Of a DNA stretch of 64,000 nucleotides, positions 9,091 to 18,144 are shown one piece after another (position 1 is the stretch's first letter; each line of letters starts with the position of its first letter). The notes beneath the pieces were generated by a model, which was given only the letters and a program-made list of their open reading frames with translations, made no database searches and was not told where the DNA came from. The position numbers were made by a program, and so were the translations under genes. Source of the stretch: Methanimicrococcus blatticola (GTDB taxonomy: Archaea; Halobacteriota; Methanosarcinia; Methanosarcinales; Methanosarcinaceae); NCBI RefSeq assembly GCF_004363215.1, contig NZ_SNYS01000008.1:174556-238555 (forward strand), read 5' to 3'.

Positions 9091-9597
9091 ATGAGTCAAA
9101 ATGAAACGATTGAAACAATTCTTTCCCGCCGAAGCGTTCGCCAATATTTGTCTGACCCGATTCCAAAAGATGATCTTTCAACGCTTCTTGAATGTGCCCG
9201 ATTCGCGCCGTCGGGTTTGAATAATCAGCCGTGGCGGTTTTCCGTGATTGAAGATAAAGAAATCGGACGGCAGCTTTCCAATCTGACGCATTATTCTGAA
9301 ATTGTTTCATCCGCGCCGCTGATTATCTCTGTTTTTTTAGATACGGTGTCCTCTTATCATCGTGAAAAAGATTTAATGGCAATCGGCGCCTGTATTCAAA
9401 ATATTTTGCTTGCGGCGCATTCTCTGAATCTCGGTGCCGTGTGGCTTGGTGAAATTTTGAAAAACAAGGAAGAAGTTTCGAAAATATTGAATGCGCCTGA
9501 TGAGTTTGAATTGGCGGCTGTTCTTGCTGTCGGTCAGTCGGCCGAGCCTTCACCGGGAACAACTGATCGAAAACCGTTGAATGAATTGGTTTTTTAA
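9091..9597 (+). CDS. nitroreductase family flavoprotein
   Basis: A 168-residue FMN-dependent oxidoreductase of the nitroreductase superfamily. The N-terminal FMN phosphate-binding pattern is SRRSVRQYLSDPI, the second FMN segment is ARFAPSGLNNQPWRFSVI, and the C-terminal region has GACIQNILLAAHSLNLGAVWLGEI. Length matches the short archaeal members. The start ATG 9091 follows TGTGAT at five bases; GTG 9082 is an alternative. The natural substrate is unknown. Two tandem dispersed elements follow it. Confidence 0.85.
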   Translation: MSQNETIETILSRRSVRQYLSDPIPKDDLSTLLECARFAPSGLNNQPWRFSVIEDKEIGRQLSNLTHYSEIVSSAPLIISVFLDTVSSYHREKDLMAIGACIQNILLAAHSLNLGAVWLGEILKNKEEVSKILNAPDEFELAAVLAVGQSAEPSPGTTDRKPLNELVF

Positions 9598-9659
9598 AAA
9601 ACATGAAATTGTAATTTTTGTAATATTAAAAATTCTGTATTTTCTTTAATTTAAATAAT

Positions 9660-10035
9660 CGAAAAGACGAAGCAACCGCCTCCAACGACGCGTTTCCGAG
9701 CAACGCGAGGAAAGAAGGCGTTGGAGATTCGTACCCATTCGTGACATAAACAACATAAACAGCTTTGTAATTAAATTTCAATCATTCGACGATGTCTTTT
9801 TTGTAAACGCAGGGGAATAATCCGCAATTCTGCAATTTTGTTCGCTGACGCTCACAAAATTTTGAATTGCGGTCGTTCTCGAACCTTTTTCCAATTTAAA
9901 CAAATCCAAACATCGTTTTCATTATTTTTGAAAAAGGAATGCCCTTTTAAAACCTAAAAATAAAAACCGATTTTATTTTGGAATTTAATCGGCGTTCCCC
10001 TTTTTGTTAAATTGAAAAACTGATGTTTCCATTTA
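9660..10035 (+). repeat. dispersed structured element, copy B (full, three hairpins)
   Basis: A non-coding element with, in order: a hairpin of CTCCAACG (9680-9687) with CGTTGGAG (9719-9726) and an inner TTTCC/GGAAA stem; ATTCGTAC; a long hairpin 9822-9872 between CCGCAATTC and GAATTGCGG with a TCGCTGACGCTC loop; the tail GTCGTTCTCGAAC; and a large inverted repeat from AACATCG (9909) to GATGTTTCC (10022), with inner arms GGAATGCC and GGCGTTCC. Copy C follows directly. No gene-like reading frame is supported. Confidence 0.75.
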
Positions 10036-10049
10036 ACCAAAATAAATGA

Positions 10050-10420
10050 AAAACCAAATCAACCACCTCCAACGACGCGTTTCACGAACGTAGTGAGTGA
10101 AAGAAGGTGTTGGAGATTCGTACTCATTCGTTGAATAAACATCAGAAACAGTAAAAATATCGTAAAACGGAAAATGACTTTATAAACGGCGGGGAAATAA
10201 ACCGCATTTTTCAATTTTTGCTCACTGTCGCTCGCAAAAACCGAAAATTGCGGTCGTTCTCGAACTTTTCTTTAATTTTAAGCGAAATTAAACATCGGGT
10301 TTGATTATTTATTATACCCGAACGCCGGCTGACTTCGAAAAATATAATCTCTTTAATTTTTGGGTTTAGTCGGCGTTCGCTTTTTTATTAAATTGAACGA
10401 AAAAAAGATGTTTTGTTCTT
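10050..10420 (+). repeat. dispersed structured element, copy C (full, tandem to B)
   Basis: The same layout as copy B. The first hairpin is CTCCAACG (10067-10074) with TGTTGGAG (10108-10115), whose inner stem has changed to TTTCAC/GTGAAA. The long hairpin is 10202-10253, with stem bases different from copy B but still paired. Then come GTCGTTCTCGAAC and the large inverted repeat, with CGAACGCCG (10319-10327) against CGGCGTTCG (10371-10379) and outer AACATCG...GATGTTTT. The paired changes argue for a selected structure. Confidence 0.75.
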
Positions 10421-10476
10421 AATAAAATCAATTTCTAAAACCAATTTCAAAAAATTTTAAATTTAAAAATAAATTG

Positions 10477-10500
10477 AATACGGATTTTAAAATCCGTATT
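10477..10500. terminator. bidirectional terminator palindrome
   Basis: A perfect 24-base palindrome, AATACGGATT-TTAA-AATCCGTATT, between element C and the 3' end of the minus-strand zinc-ribbon gene, with a T-run on the minus strand's far side. Confidence 0.6.
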
Positions 10501-10509
10501 TCATTTTGT

Positions 10510-11199
10510 TTAAATCATCATCAAGCCGAAAAAGAGCCCGATAAAGAAGAATATAACAAAGAGAAGAATGAATGAGCCGATGAAAACGCCTGCATAAATC
10601 AAAGCGTCTTGCATTGTTGCTTCAGCATACGGTATTTGTCCTTTGTTCATCTTGTCGGCGTCTGTGTATGCATCATATAATCCGTAAACCCAAACGACAA
10701 ATGAAGCCGGGAAGAAAATGAATAATGTAATGATAGCACCAATGACGATCATTAAACCCTTTTTCAAATCACCGTTATAAACCTGACCGGCACCCGGGAA
10801 GAAGAACGACAAAATCACCGAAACAATCGGATTTTTATCATTGACATAAGCCGTATTTCCGGGACGCGCGTATGAGTTATAGTTCTCATTTCGAGTCTGC
10901 TGCTCATAGTTTGTATTTTGATCATTGGTATAGGTTTGTTGCGCATCGCCGCTTTCTGCTTGCTGTGCGTTGCTGCTGCCTGCTTGCGCATTACTGCTGC
11001 CTGCTTGTGCATTGCTGCTACCGGATTGTGCATTACTGCTTCCGGATTGTTGGAAATTGCCGCCGGTTGTACTTTGATAACTGTCAGTTGAAGTCGATTC
11101 AGTTTGAGGTTCGCGAAGCGGTTTGCCGCAGTTGGTGCAGACATTTGCGCCCGATTCGGGAATCGGTTCACCGCAATTAGAACAGAAATTATTTGCCAT
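10510..11199 (-). CDS. zinc-ribbon TM2-like membrane protein with Ser/Asn/Ala/Gln repeats
   Basis: A 229-residue paralog of the gene at 8318-8860. It has two CxxC pairs (FCSNCGEPI, VCTNCGKPL), a long polar linker with four GSSNAQ-type seven-residue repeats, then a membrane domain with FFFPGAGQVYNGDLKKGL and YDAYTDADKMNKGQIPY, and a final transmembrane segment. I chose the ATG at 11199 because the ribbon begins there; 12 further residues upstream (to 11235) are unlike the paralog. The seven-residue units are 21-bp DNA repeats and may vary in number between strains. Function unknown. Confidence 0.7.
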   Translation of the reverse strand: MANNFCSNCGEPIPESGANVCTNCGKPLREPQTESTSTDSYQSTTGGNFQQSGSSNAQSGSSNAQAGSSNAQAGSSNAQQAESGDAQQTYTNDQNTNYEQQTRNENYNSYARPGNTAYVNDKNPIVSVILSFFFPGAGQVYNGDLKKGLMIVIGAIITLFIFFPASFVVWVYGLYDAYTDADKMNKGQIPYAEATMQDALIYAGVFIGSFILLFVIFFFIGLFFGLMMI

Positions 11200-11325
11200 A
11201 GTTTGCCTCTGATTACTGTTTCCCATGCAAAACATTTAAATCGTTTTTCTAAAGTTATTGACGGGTTTGTGCTATAAAAAACCGTCGGGTGAGGCGCTAT
11301 CGAAAAATATGTTTTTAAGAAGGAG

Positions 11326-11364
11326 GAAACGGTAAAAAGAAATCTTTTTTCTGTTTACCGTTTC
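11326..11364 (-). terminator. terminator hairpin downstream of ferritin gene
   Basis: GAAACGGTAAA (11326-11336) pairs with TTTACCGTTTC (11354-11364). It lies about 130 bases past the ferritin stop on the minus strand and upstream of the next minus-strand gene. Confidence 0.45.
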
Positions 11365-11491
11365 ATTTGTTTGTTTTAATTTTGTTCGTTTTTACGTCTA
11401 TTTGCTTAATTTATTCGTTTTTTACATTTTTTTATTTTTACATTTTTTTATTTTTACATTTTACTCGTTTTAACGTCTGATTTCATTTAAA

Positions 11492-11989
11492 TCAGTCATC
11501 GCCTTCTCTTTTGGCAAGTCTTTTTTCAATTGCCAAAATAGCGGCGATATCGGTTTTAGCGAGCGTTAAATCGTCAACGATATTGGATGTCTGGTTTTCT
11601 TCTTCAATTTGTTCAGTGACGAACCATTGGAGGAAAATCTGAGACGCATAATCCTTTTCTTTGACAGCGACATCCATGATGTTGTTAATGGAAGCCGTCA
11701 CCAATTGTTCATGCTCGTAAGCCTGCTTAAAGAAATCTAAAAGCGTTTTTCCTTTGATGTCCGGCTTTGCAATCGGCGTTAATTCAACGCTTTCAGACTG
11801 TTCGGTGATGTAATCATAAATTTTCATGGCATGCTCAATTTCTTCTTCAGCTTGGAGTCTGAGCCACGAGGCATAGCCGTCTCTGTTCATATCCGTACAT
11901 TTGGCAGACATACCGAGGTAAAGGTAAGCGGCATAAAATTCTTTGTTAATCTGTTCGTTCAATAATTTTAATACGCTTTTTTTAATCAT
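11492..11989 (-). CDS. ftnA: non-heme ferritin
   Basis: The 165-residue four-helix protein stores iron and oxidises Fe(II) in a 24-subunit shell. Ferroxidase ligands are seen in NKEFYAAYLYLGMSAKC (first Glu), EEEIEHAMKIYDYI (ExxH), and the later VTEQIEEENQTSNIVDDL helix (Glu and Gln). An AGGAG site lies upstream of ATG 11989, and a TATA box (TATATATAAAAG on the minus strand, about 12042-12053) lies about 55 bases further upstream. In a strict anaerobe it probably gives iron supply and oxygen protection. It is a stand-alone gene with its own promoter and terminator. Confidence 0.92.
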   Translation of the reverse strand: MIKKSVLKLLNEQINKEFYAAYLYLGMSAKCTDMNRDGYASWLRLQAEEEIEHAMKIYDYITEQSESVELTPIAKPDIKGKTLLDFFKQAYEHEQLVTASINNIMDVAVKEKDYASQIFLQWFVTEQIEEENQTSNIVDDLTLAKTDIAAILAIEKRLAKREGDD

Positions 11990-12322
11990 TTTTGTTTCTC
12001 CTGTTTATTTTCTAAACAGTCAGTTATTAGTATCAAACTTCTTTTATATATACTGTCTTATGTATATTTTATTATACCTCTTCATACGTTTTTTATATCT
12101 TGTGTCTATCTTTGCGGTTAATCTGTTTCGTTCTTTTTTTATTCTTGTCTCCGATTTGTTTCATTTTTTCTGCTTTTGTTTTTCCTTTTTTCCTTTTTGT
12201 TTTTCTTTTTCTTCCGAATTGTCAACTTTTCCTCTGAAAATTGGTTCACATTGGGATAAGTATAAATCTCTTGTCTTTACTCAACACATAATTACTGCAA
12301 AATAAAAACGAGGTTAAAAAAT
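11990..12322. other. T-rich divergent intergenic region
   Basis: Between ferritin and the ABC ATPase. It holds the ferritin TATA box near 12042-12053 and very pyrimidine-rich DNA from 12060 to 12240. A possible TATA-like AAGTATAAATCTC at about 12258 could drive the ATPase gene. No gene is supported. Confidence 0.5.
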
Positions 12323-13114
12323 ATGAATAAAACAGCCGATTCTCGAAAAGTCGTCGTTGACGTGAATAATGTCTATAAAACTTATTATTTGGGGCATGAG
12401 GAAGTTCCCATTTTAAAAGGCGTAAATTTCCAAATCAACGAAGGTGATTTTGTCGCGATTGTCGGCCCGTCAGGATCCGGCAAAAGTACGCTGATGAATT
12501 TGCTCGGCTGTTTGGACCGCCCGACTTCCGGCATCATTGCCGTGAACGGTCAGGACATTAATCAATTAGACGACAACGAATTGGCGCATTTGCGCGGCAT
12601 GGAAATCGGGTTTATTTTCCAGCAGTTCAACCTCATTCCGAGATTAACCGCTTATGAAAATGTGATGCTTCCGACTTACGCCAGCAAAAAAAGCGGCATT
12701 GATTATCCGAAAAAAGCCAAAGAACTTCTCAAAATGGTCGGCTTGGAAGACCGTATGAAACACAAACCGTCAGAGCTTTCAGGCGGTCAGATTCAACGTG
12801 TTGCTGTCGCTCGTGCTTTAATCAATGATCCGGTTATTCTTTTGGCCGATGAACCGACCGGTAATTTAGATACCAAAACAACTGCGGAAGTCATGGATTA
12901 TTTCCGCGAGCTGAACCGAAACGGCTCAACCATTATCATGATTACGCACAACAACGAACTCGCCGTTCAAACAGACCGCGTGATTACGATTCGAGACGGT
13001 CAAATCACATTAGACGTTCCCGCCGCCGAATATGTGCAGCACATCAGAGATGAACAGATAACGGTCATGGAACAATTGGCTGCGCACGAATCTCCGAACG
13101 AATCCTCGAATTAA
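12323..13114 (+). CDS. ABC transporter ATPase, MacB/LolD type
   Basis: A 263-residue ATPase with Walker A GPSGSGKST, signature LSGGQIQRVAVARAL, Walker B VILLADEPTGNLD and the switch histidine in IMITHNNELA. It belongs to the LolD/MacB/FtsE group that powers mechanotransmission permeases rather than classical pumps. The four tandem permeases downstream (15433-20586) are the evident partners, and no other ATPase of this type is in the window. An acetyltransferase gene on the other strand separates it from them. GAGGTT precedes the ATG, and a strong hairpin follows the stop, so it is probably a separate transcript. Confidence 0.92.
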   Translation: MNKTADSRKVVVDVNNVYKTYYLGHEEVPILKGVNFQINEGDFVAIVGPSGSGKSTLMNLLGCLDRPTSGIIAVNGQDINQLDDNELAHLRGMEIGFIFQQFNLIPRLTAYENVMLPTYASKKSGIDYPKKAKELLKMVGLEDRMKHKPSELSGGQIQRVAVARALINDPVILLADEPTGNLDTKTTAEVMDYFRELNRNGSTIIMITHNNELAVQTDRVITIRDGQITLDVPAAEYVQHIRDEQITVMEQLAAHESPNESSN

Positions 13115-13140
13115 TCAGCTTGATGCTGATTATTTTTTTT
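13113..13140 (+). terminator. intrinsic-type terminator after ABC ATPase
   Basis: AATCAGC and GCTGATT form a stem around TTGAT, directly followed by a T-run. Confidence 0.7.
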
Positions 13141-13264
13141 TATTTATCCGTTTTTCAGAAATTTCGTTTTGTTTTTCTTTTTCAGTTTTATTTTTTTCTC
13201 TTTTATTTTTTAATTTATCCGTTTTTTAGAAATTTCTTTTTGTTTTTCTTTTTCAGTTTTATTT

Positions 13265-13825
13265 TTAGCATTCTTTTTCGTCATCGAAATATAATGTCAT
13301 AATGTAATCGTTCATGTAAAAATCATGGCCGATATCCGTGACGGCTTCGTTATCAATCACAAAACCTTCTTTTTTGTAAAATTCAATGGGACCTGAATTC
13401 CCTTTGTTAACCGTCAGCCAAAGGCACGGCCTGGTATTTTTTGAAGCATCAAAAACCGAATTCGGAGATTTGATTTCTTCTTTTGCAAAATCCAATGAAA
13501 AACGAATTAACATTTTCGCAATTCCAAGTCGGCGAAACTCTTTTTTGACATAGATCTTGCTGATGAAAACGCCTCTCTCATCCGGCTGCAATGCAAGATA
13601 TGCAATCTGCTCCTCAGAATCTTCCGAAACGACCGCGAAATAACTGAAATTTCGTTCTCGGATGTCTGTTTTGATTCTTTCGGGGGACTGAAACACGCGA
13701 AGCATATATTCTGTTTGCGCCGGCCCGATAAGCGGGGTATAATGTTCCGTCCAAATCTCTTTTGCCAACGCGGCGACATTATCCAATTCTTTGTCCGTTT
13801 CAAGTTTTTTAATTTTGAAGGTCAT
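13265..13825 (-). CDS. GNAT family N-acetyltransferase
   Basis: The 186-residue protein has the GNAT acetyl-CoA site VKKEFRRLGIAKMLIRFSLDFA, where RRLGIA is the Q/RxxGxG/A pattern. The preceding strand is GVFISKIY, and the following strand has CLWLTVNKGNSGPIEFYKKEGF. It probably acetylates a small amine or protein N-terminus; the substrate is unknown. I prefer the ATG at 13825, preceded by a GAGATG-like site, over the one three codons upstream. It sits in the opposite direction inside the ABC cluster and is not clearly linked to transport. Confidence 0.85.
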   Translation of the reverse strand: MTFKIKKLETDKELDNVAALAKEIWTEHYTPLIGPAQTEYMLRVFQSPERIKTDIRERNFSYFAVVSEDSEEQIAYLALQPDERGVFISKIYVKKEFRRLGIAKMLIRFSLDFAKEEIKSPNSVFDASKNTRPCLWLTVNKGNSGPIEFYKKEGFVIDNEAVTDIGHDFYMNDYIMTLYFDDEKEC

Positions 13826-14018
13826 ACATCTCATTTTTTAATTCTTTGATTGATTCCTTTATATCTTTTATATCTTATTTATATCTTAAATACATTTAAT
13901 CTGGGGAAACTTATATAAAGGTTAATTGTAAACTACAAATCAAATCTTGGTAAACATTAGAACTTTGGGATGCCGTTTTGGTCTCAGCAGGGTTTTAATT
14001 TTTATGATGGGTGAATCT

Positions 14019-15320
14019 ATGTCTAAAAAAACATTTAACTCTGCACTTCGAATATTCATTGCGTTAATGCTTATTCTCTCGATTTTCTCCGGCACCGCCT
14101 CAGCTGCTGCCGGCTTAAAAATCACGCTTGTCGATCAAACACCGTATCCGGCTCAACCCGGACAACAAATCCGTTTTTGGATTCAGGCCGAAAATATCGG
14201 TGACGGCACTTTGAACAACGTTACGGTTCAAGTCGTTTCCGACGGCGTTTTCTCCGCTTCGTCTTCCGAATCTTCAAAAACATATGATAATATTTATGCC
14301 GGTACCAAAGTTTACCACGAATATGTCATGTATGTTGCAAGCGATGCGCCTGACGGTCCGCGCGATTTAACAGTCCGGTACAAGTCTAACAACAGCAGCA
14401 ACTGGATTGAAGAAAAATTCACAGTTAACATCGGCGGCATTGTTGACACAGACAACCGCGGCACGCTTATTATTGAAAGCGTGACCAGCAGCCCGGAAGT
14501 TTTTATGCCGGGAGATGAAGGTATCATTTGGGTCACCTTGAAAAACAACGCGACCAACCAAACCATTTCTACATCCAACAAAAGCGTTTACATGACAAAC
14601 GCCAGAATTCAATCTGCCGATTTGTATTCCAAAGACAACATCATTGTCAAGAGTGAAGCTGTCAACGACCTTGGTATCATTGCGCCCGGCGATAATATTT
14701 CCATTCCGTTCCGTGTCAGCATTCCTGAAAACACAACCGACGGCACTTACCTTTTAACATTAAACGTCACCGGCAGCTCTTACGAGTACAACATTAAGAG
14801 AAATGTTGAAATCAAAGTTGATTCCTCCGGCATCAAAGCCATCCAGTCCAAAGCAGCGTCAATGAGTGCCTCCGGAAAAACAATGGAAATCGACATTGTC
14901 AATTATCACCAGGGATCCGTTCGCGGCGTCTCTATTGTTCCGGTTGCGGAAGGCATGTCTTTCTACCCGACTGAATATTTCATCGGCGAAATGAAACCGG
15001 ATGACTTGTACACTGCCAAATTCAATATTTCTCAGGGTGTCGGCGATTCCGTTGTCGAATTTAAAGCTGTTTACTACAACGGCGACAATTACCACGAAGA
15101 CAGTGTTGAACTTGATGTCGGTCCTGTGATTAAACAGTCTTCCGGTATTGGAACTTATATCATTTATCTGATTGTCATTCTTTTGATTGCAGCCGTTGTC
15201 GGTCACTTCTATCTCAAGAAAAAGAGAGATATGTCTTTGATTGACTGGTTGAAAATCCAAAAAGGAAATGCTCAGGAAAAATGGGCGGCAAGAAAAAATA
15301 AGAAACAGAAAAACGAATGA
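14019..15320 (+). CDS. COG1361-type surface protein of the ABC cluster
   Basis: A 433-residue exported protein. It has a signal peptide (about residues 1-28, ending in GTASAAAG) and an extracellular region of Ig-like/NEW3 repeats, for example ITLVDQTPYPAQPGQQIRFW and IESVTSSPEVFMPGDEGIIW. A single C-terminal transmembrane segment (YIIYLIVILLIAAVVGHFYL) and a lysine-rich cytoplasmic tail follow. ATG 14019 follows GGGTGA. Proteins of this kind commonly sit beside MacB-like permeases in Methanosarcinales and may be the surface partner of the transporter. The substrate or process served is unknown. Confidence 0.75.
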   Translation: MSKKTFNSALRIFIALMLILSIFSGTASAAAGLKITLVDQTPYPAQPGQQIRFWIQAENIGDGTLNNVTVQVVSDGVFSASSSESSKTYDNIYAGTKVYHEYVMYVASDAPDGPRDLTVRYKSNNSSNWIEEKFTVNIGGIVDTDNRGTLIIESVTSSPEVFMPGDEGIIWVTLKNNATNQTISTSNKSVYMTNARIQSADLYSKDNIIVKSEAVNDLGIIAPGDNISIPFRVSIPENTTDGTYLLTLNVTGSSYEYNIKRNVEIKVDSSGIKAIQSKAASMSASGKTMEIDIVNYHQGSVRGVSIVPVAEGMSFYPTEYFIGEMKPDDLYTAKFNISQGVGDSVVEFKAVYYNGDNYHEDSVELDVGPVIKQSSGIGTYIIYLIVILLIAAVVGHFYLKKKRDMSLIDWLKIQKGNAQEKWAARKNKKQKNE

Positions 15321-15432
15321 TTTTGATCATGCAGAGTTACAGCGCAGCTTTTCGATTCGTTTCGAAAGCTGCCAACTCTTTTGATTCTTAAATTCTTCTG
15401 AAAAACAATGTTCAAAACGTTCGGGTGTCTCA

Positions 15433-16638
15433 ATGATTAGTTTATCTCATTGCATTTCTATGGCTGTTGCCAGCTTGAAAAGCTCTAAATTACGTTCCGG
15501 ATTAACGGCACTCGGCATTATTATCGGCATTGCCGCTGTGATTACAACTTTTACGCTCGGTGACAGCATGAGCGGCTTTGTCAATTCGCAAATGGACCAA
15601 GGACCGCCGTATATTGAAATTTATTCAACGAAAGAGCGTATTTTCTACCAGCAGCAGGCTGATCTTGTCGCAAACGCGCCCGGTGTTGAAAGCGTGACCA
15701 TTGAATGGGGCGCGACGGGGGTGGTCGGCTTTTCGAATGAAGAGCAAAACATCACGGTTATCGGCACGAATGAAAGCATGGCCGACATAATGGAAATGAA
15801 TTTCACAGACGGCCGATTCTTTACGGACAAAGATTCGTATGTCGCGGTTGTCGGAAAAAGCATTGCTGAGGATTCATTCCGAAATGAAATCGGTGTTCGG
15901 AGTTCGATGGATATTTCGATTTACAATTATGACACAAAAGAATACGTGACCGAATCTTTCCAAGTCATCGGCATCGCCGGCTCCGATTCGGAATTAGGAT
16001 ATTCCTACGGTCAGAGTTCGATCTTCATTCCCATTAAAACAATGCAGCAGATGTCCGGCCGAACAGATTTCAATGTAATGACCGCCGTTGTGGATGATGT
16101 CAATTCTATCAATGAAACGGAAGATGAAATCGAACGCCGGCTGGCACGTAATTTGGGCGTTTCTGAAAGGGATTTGGATGATGAAGGCAAAGTGCCGTTT
16201 ACAACTTACAATAAAATCGAAATGCTTGAGCAATTCCAAAGCTTAACGTCAACGCTTCAGTATTTCCTTGTCGGCATCGGCGGCATTTCTCTGATTGTCG
16301 GCGCTGTCGGCATTATGAATATTATGATTGTTACCGTGACAGAACGCACCAAAGAAATCGGAACGCTCAAAGCACTCGGTTATTCAGCCAAAGATATCCT
16401 GACGATGTTTGTCATCGAATCCATTATTATCAGCGTTCTCGGCGGCATTATCGGAACACTTCTCGGTTTGCTGGTCGCGTATGTGCTGACATCTTTGCTC
16501 GACATGCCGATGGCTTTCCCCTACTCAAGCATCTTGATTGGTGTCGGATTGTCTGTCTTTGTCGGCGTTTTGGCCGGTGCGCAGCCGTCTTACCGCGCCG
16601 CTAAAATGAATCCTGTTGACGCATTGAGGGATCTGTGA
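15433..16638 (+). CDS. ABC transporter permease, MacB/FtsX type (copy 1 of 4)
   Basis: 401 residues with the MacB architecture. A first transmembrane helix sits at LKSSKLRSGLTALGIIIGIA, then comes a large extracellular periplasmic-core-like domain, then three C-terminal helices starting near residue 275. The last part holds the FtsX motif VTERTKEIGTLKALGYSAKD. The terminal PSYRAAKMNPVDALRDL is the ATPase-coupling end. It follows the surface protein by 112 bases and has a GGGTG ribosome site. It is nearest in sequence to copy 3, sharing PSYRAAKMNPVDALRD. Confidence 0.92.
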   Translation: MISLSHCISMAVASLKSSKLRSGLTALGIIIGIAAVITTFTLGDSMSGFVNSQMDQGPPYIEIYSTKERIFYQQQADLVANAPGVESVTIEWGATGVVGFSNEEQNITVIGTNESMADIMEMNFTDGRFFTDKDSYVAVVGKSIAEDSFRNEIGVRSSMDISIYNYDTKEYVTESFQVIGIAGSDSELGYSYGQSSIFIPIKTMQQMSGRTDFNVMTAVVDDVNSINETEDEIERRLARNLGVSERDLDDEGKVPFTTYNKIEMLEQFQSLTSTLQYFLVGIGGISLIVGAVGIMNIMIVTVTERTKEIGTLKALGYSAKDILTMFVIESIIISVLGGIIGTLLGLLVAYVLTSLLDMPMAFPYSSILIGVGLSVFVGVLAGAQPSYRAAKMNPVDALRDL

Positions 16639-16708
16639 TGATGAAGCCGAAAGCGATGAAGATGTATGATGGAGCTGAGACGATGAAGCTGAATACGATG
16701 GAGCTGAG

Positions 16709-17917
16709 ATGATGATTGATCTTGCATACAGTACGAACATGGCGGTTGCCAGTTTGAAAAGCTCTAAGCTGCGTTCCGGTCTGACCGCGCTTGGTATCAT
16801 TATCGGGATTGCGGCAGTGATTGCGACCTTGACGCTTGGCAGCAGTTTCGGCGATTATTTCAGCAGCGAAGTTGATGCAAGCGGATCAAATTACATCGCA
16901 ATCGGCGCGTATAAAGAGGATTTGCTTCATGAACAACAGATTGACGTTATTCGCAATTCGAAAGGCGTTGTCGATGTATCTCCTGTGGTCGGCGCGTCGG
17001 CAGACGTTGAATTTATGGGGGAGACGAAAACGATTGAAATATACGGCGTGACTGAAGATTATCAAAACGTTACGTCGGTCACAATCGAAGAAGGCAGTTT
17101 CATCACCGATAAAGATTCATTCATGGCGGTTATCGGGCACGATACTGCAGTGGATGAGTTCAAGAACGAACTCGGTACCGGTTCCCGAATTACAATGACT
17201 GTCAAAAATGAAAATAATGAAGATGTTACGAGAACTTTCACAATCAAAGGCGTTATGGAAACACCGGCTTCGATGATTACAATCGGCTCTTACAAGACGA
17301 TTTATGTGCCGATCGAAGTTTTGCAGGAAATGACGGGAAAGGATTTCTACAGCAGCGTTTACGCAACGGCTGAATCCATGGAAGCGCTTAATGAGACTGA
17401 AGAAGAAATCAAATTGAGTTTGATGCGTAACTTGGGAATCTCACAGCGTGAATATGATAATCGAAGTGCCGTCCCGCTTTATTTCATCAATCAGGCAGAT
17501 TTGATTGAGGAAGTCAATGGTATGGTGTTAACAATCCAATACTTTTTGCTTGCGATCGGCAGCATTTCATTGATTGTCGGATCGGTCGGCATTATGAATA
17601 TTATGTTTGTCACAGTCACTGAAAGAACCAAAGAAATCGGAACGCTCAAGGCACTCGGTTATACATCTAAAGATGTTTTGGTTTTGTTCCTGGTTGAATC
17701 CGTTATTATCAGCGGCCTTGGCGGATTTGCCGGCGCGTTAATCGGTTTAATTATTTCCTATATCGGTGCCGTTTTGCTCGGCATGCCGGCCGGTTTCCCG
17801 TTGAGCATGTTGTTCCTCGGCATTTTCATTTCTATGGTTATCGGCATTATCGCAGGCGTTTATCCGGCGCGGCGCGCGGCAAAAATGAATCCGGTCGATG
17901 CTTTGAGAACGGCTTAA
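16709..17917 (+). CDS. ABC transporter permease, MacB/FtsX type (copy 2 of 4)
   Basis: 402 residues with the same layout as copy 1: an N-terminal helix with SSKLRSGLTALGIIIG, an extracellular domain, and three C-terminal helices with VTERTKEIGTLKALGYTSKD, ending VYPARRAAKMNPVDALRTA. The extracellular domain is clearly diverged from copy 1, as if it recognises something different. The gap from copy 1 is 70 bases of GATGAAGCTGA-type repeats. The 3' end of the gene, including the stop codon, has been duplicated downstream (see 17901-17949). Confidence 0.92.
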   Translation: MMIDLAYSTNMAVASLKSSKLRSGLTALGIIIGIAAVIATLTLGSSFGDYFSSEVDASGSNYIAIGAYKEDLLHEQQIDVIRNSKGVVDVSPVVGASADVEFMGETKTIEIYGVTEDYQNVTSVTIEEGSFITDKDSFMAVIGHDTAVDEFKNELGTGSRITMTVKNENNEDVTRTFTIKGVMETPASMITIGSYKTIYVPIEVLQEMTGKDFYSSVYATAESMEALNETEEEIKLSLMRNLGISQREYDNRSAVPLYFINQADLIEEVNGMVLTIQYFLLAIGSISLIVGSVGIMNIMFVTVTERTKEIGTLKALGYTSKDVLVLFLVESVIISGLGGFAGALIGLIISYIGAVLLGMPAGFPLSMLFLGIFISMVIGIIAGVYPARRAAKMNPVDALRTA

Positions 17918-17949
17918 CTTTGAGAACGGTTTAACTTTGAGAACGACTT
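17901..17949 (+). repeat. 17-bp tandem repeat covering the stop codon of permease copy 2
   Basis: CTTTGAGAACGGCTTAA (17901-17917) contains the end of the gene; the next 17 bases repeat it with one change and a partial third copy follows. This is a slippage duplication of the 3' end. Confidence 0.85.
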
Positions 17950-18144
17950 CTTTGAAGCATTTGATGACGTTTTCTTTAAAAATTTGAAACCGTTTTCTTT
18001 GAAATACTGAAGCCGTTTTTCGATTTTGAAAAATCGAAATCCGGTTTCATTTTCCGGAAGAATTTATGAGCAATGAAACAATTTTAGAAAAAGCTTAAAA
18101 ATAATTTTAATGAACCGGAATAATGACAAAGAAGGAATGCCGAA

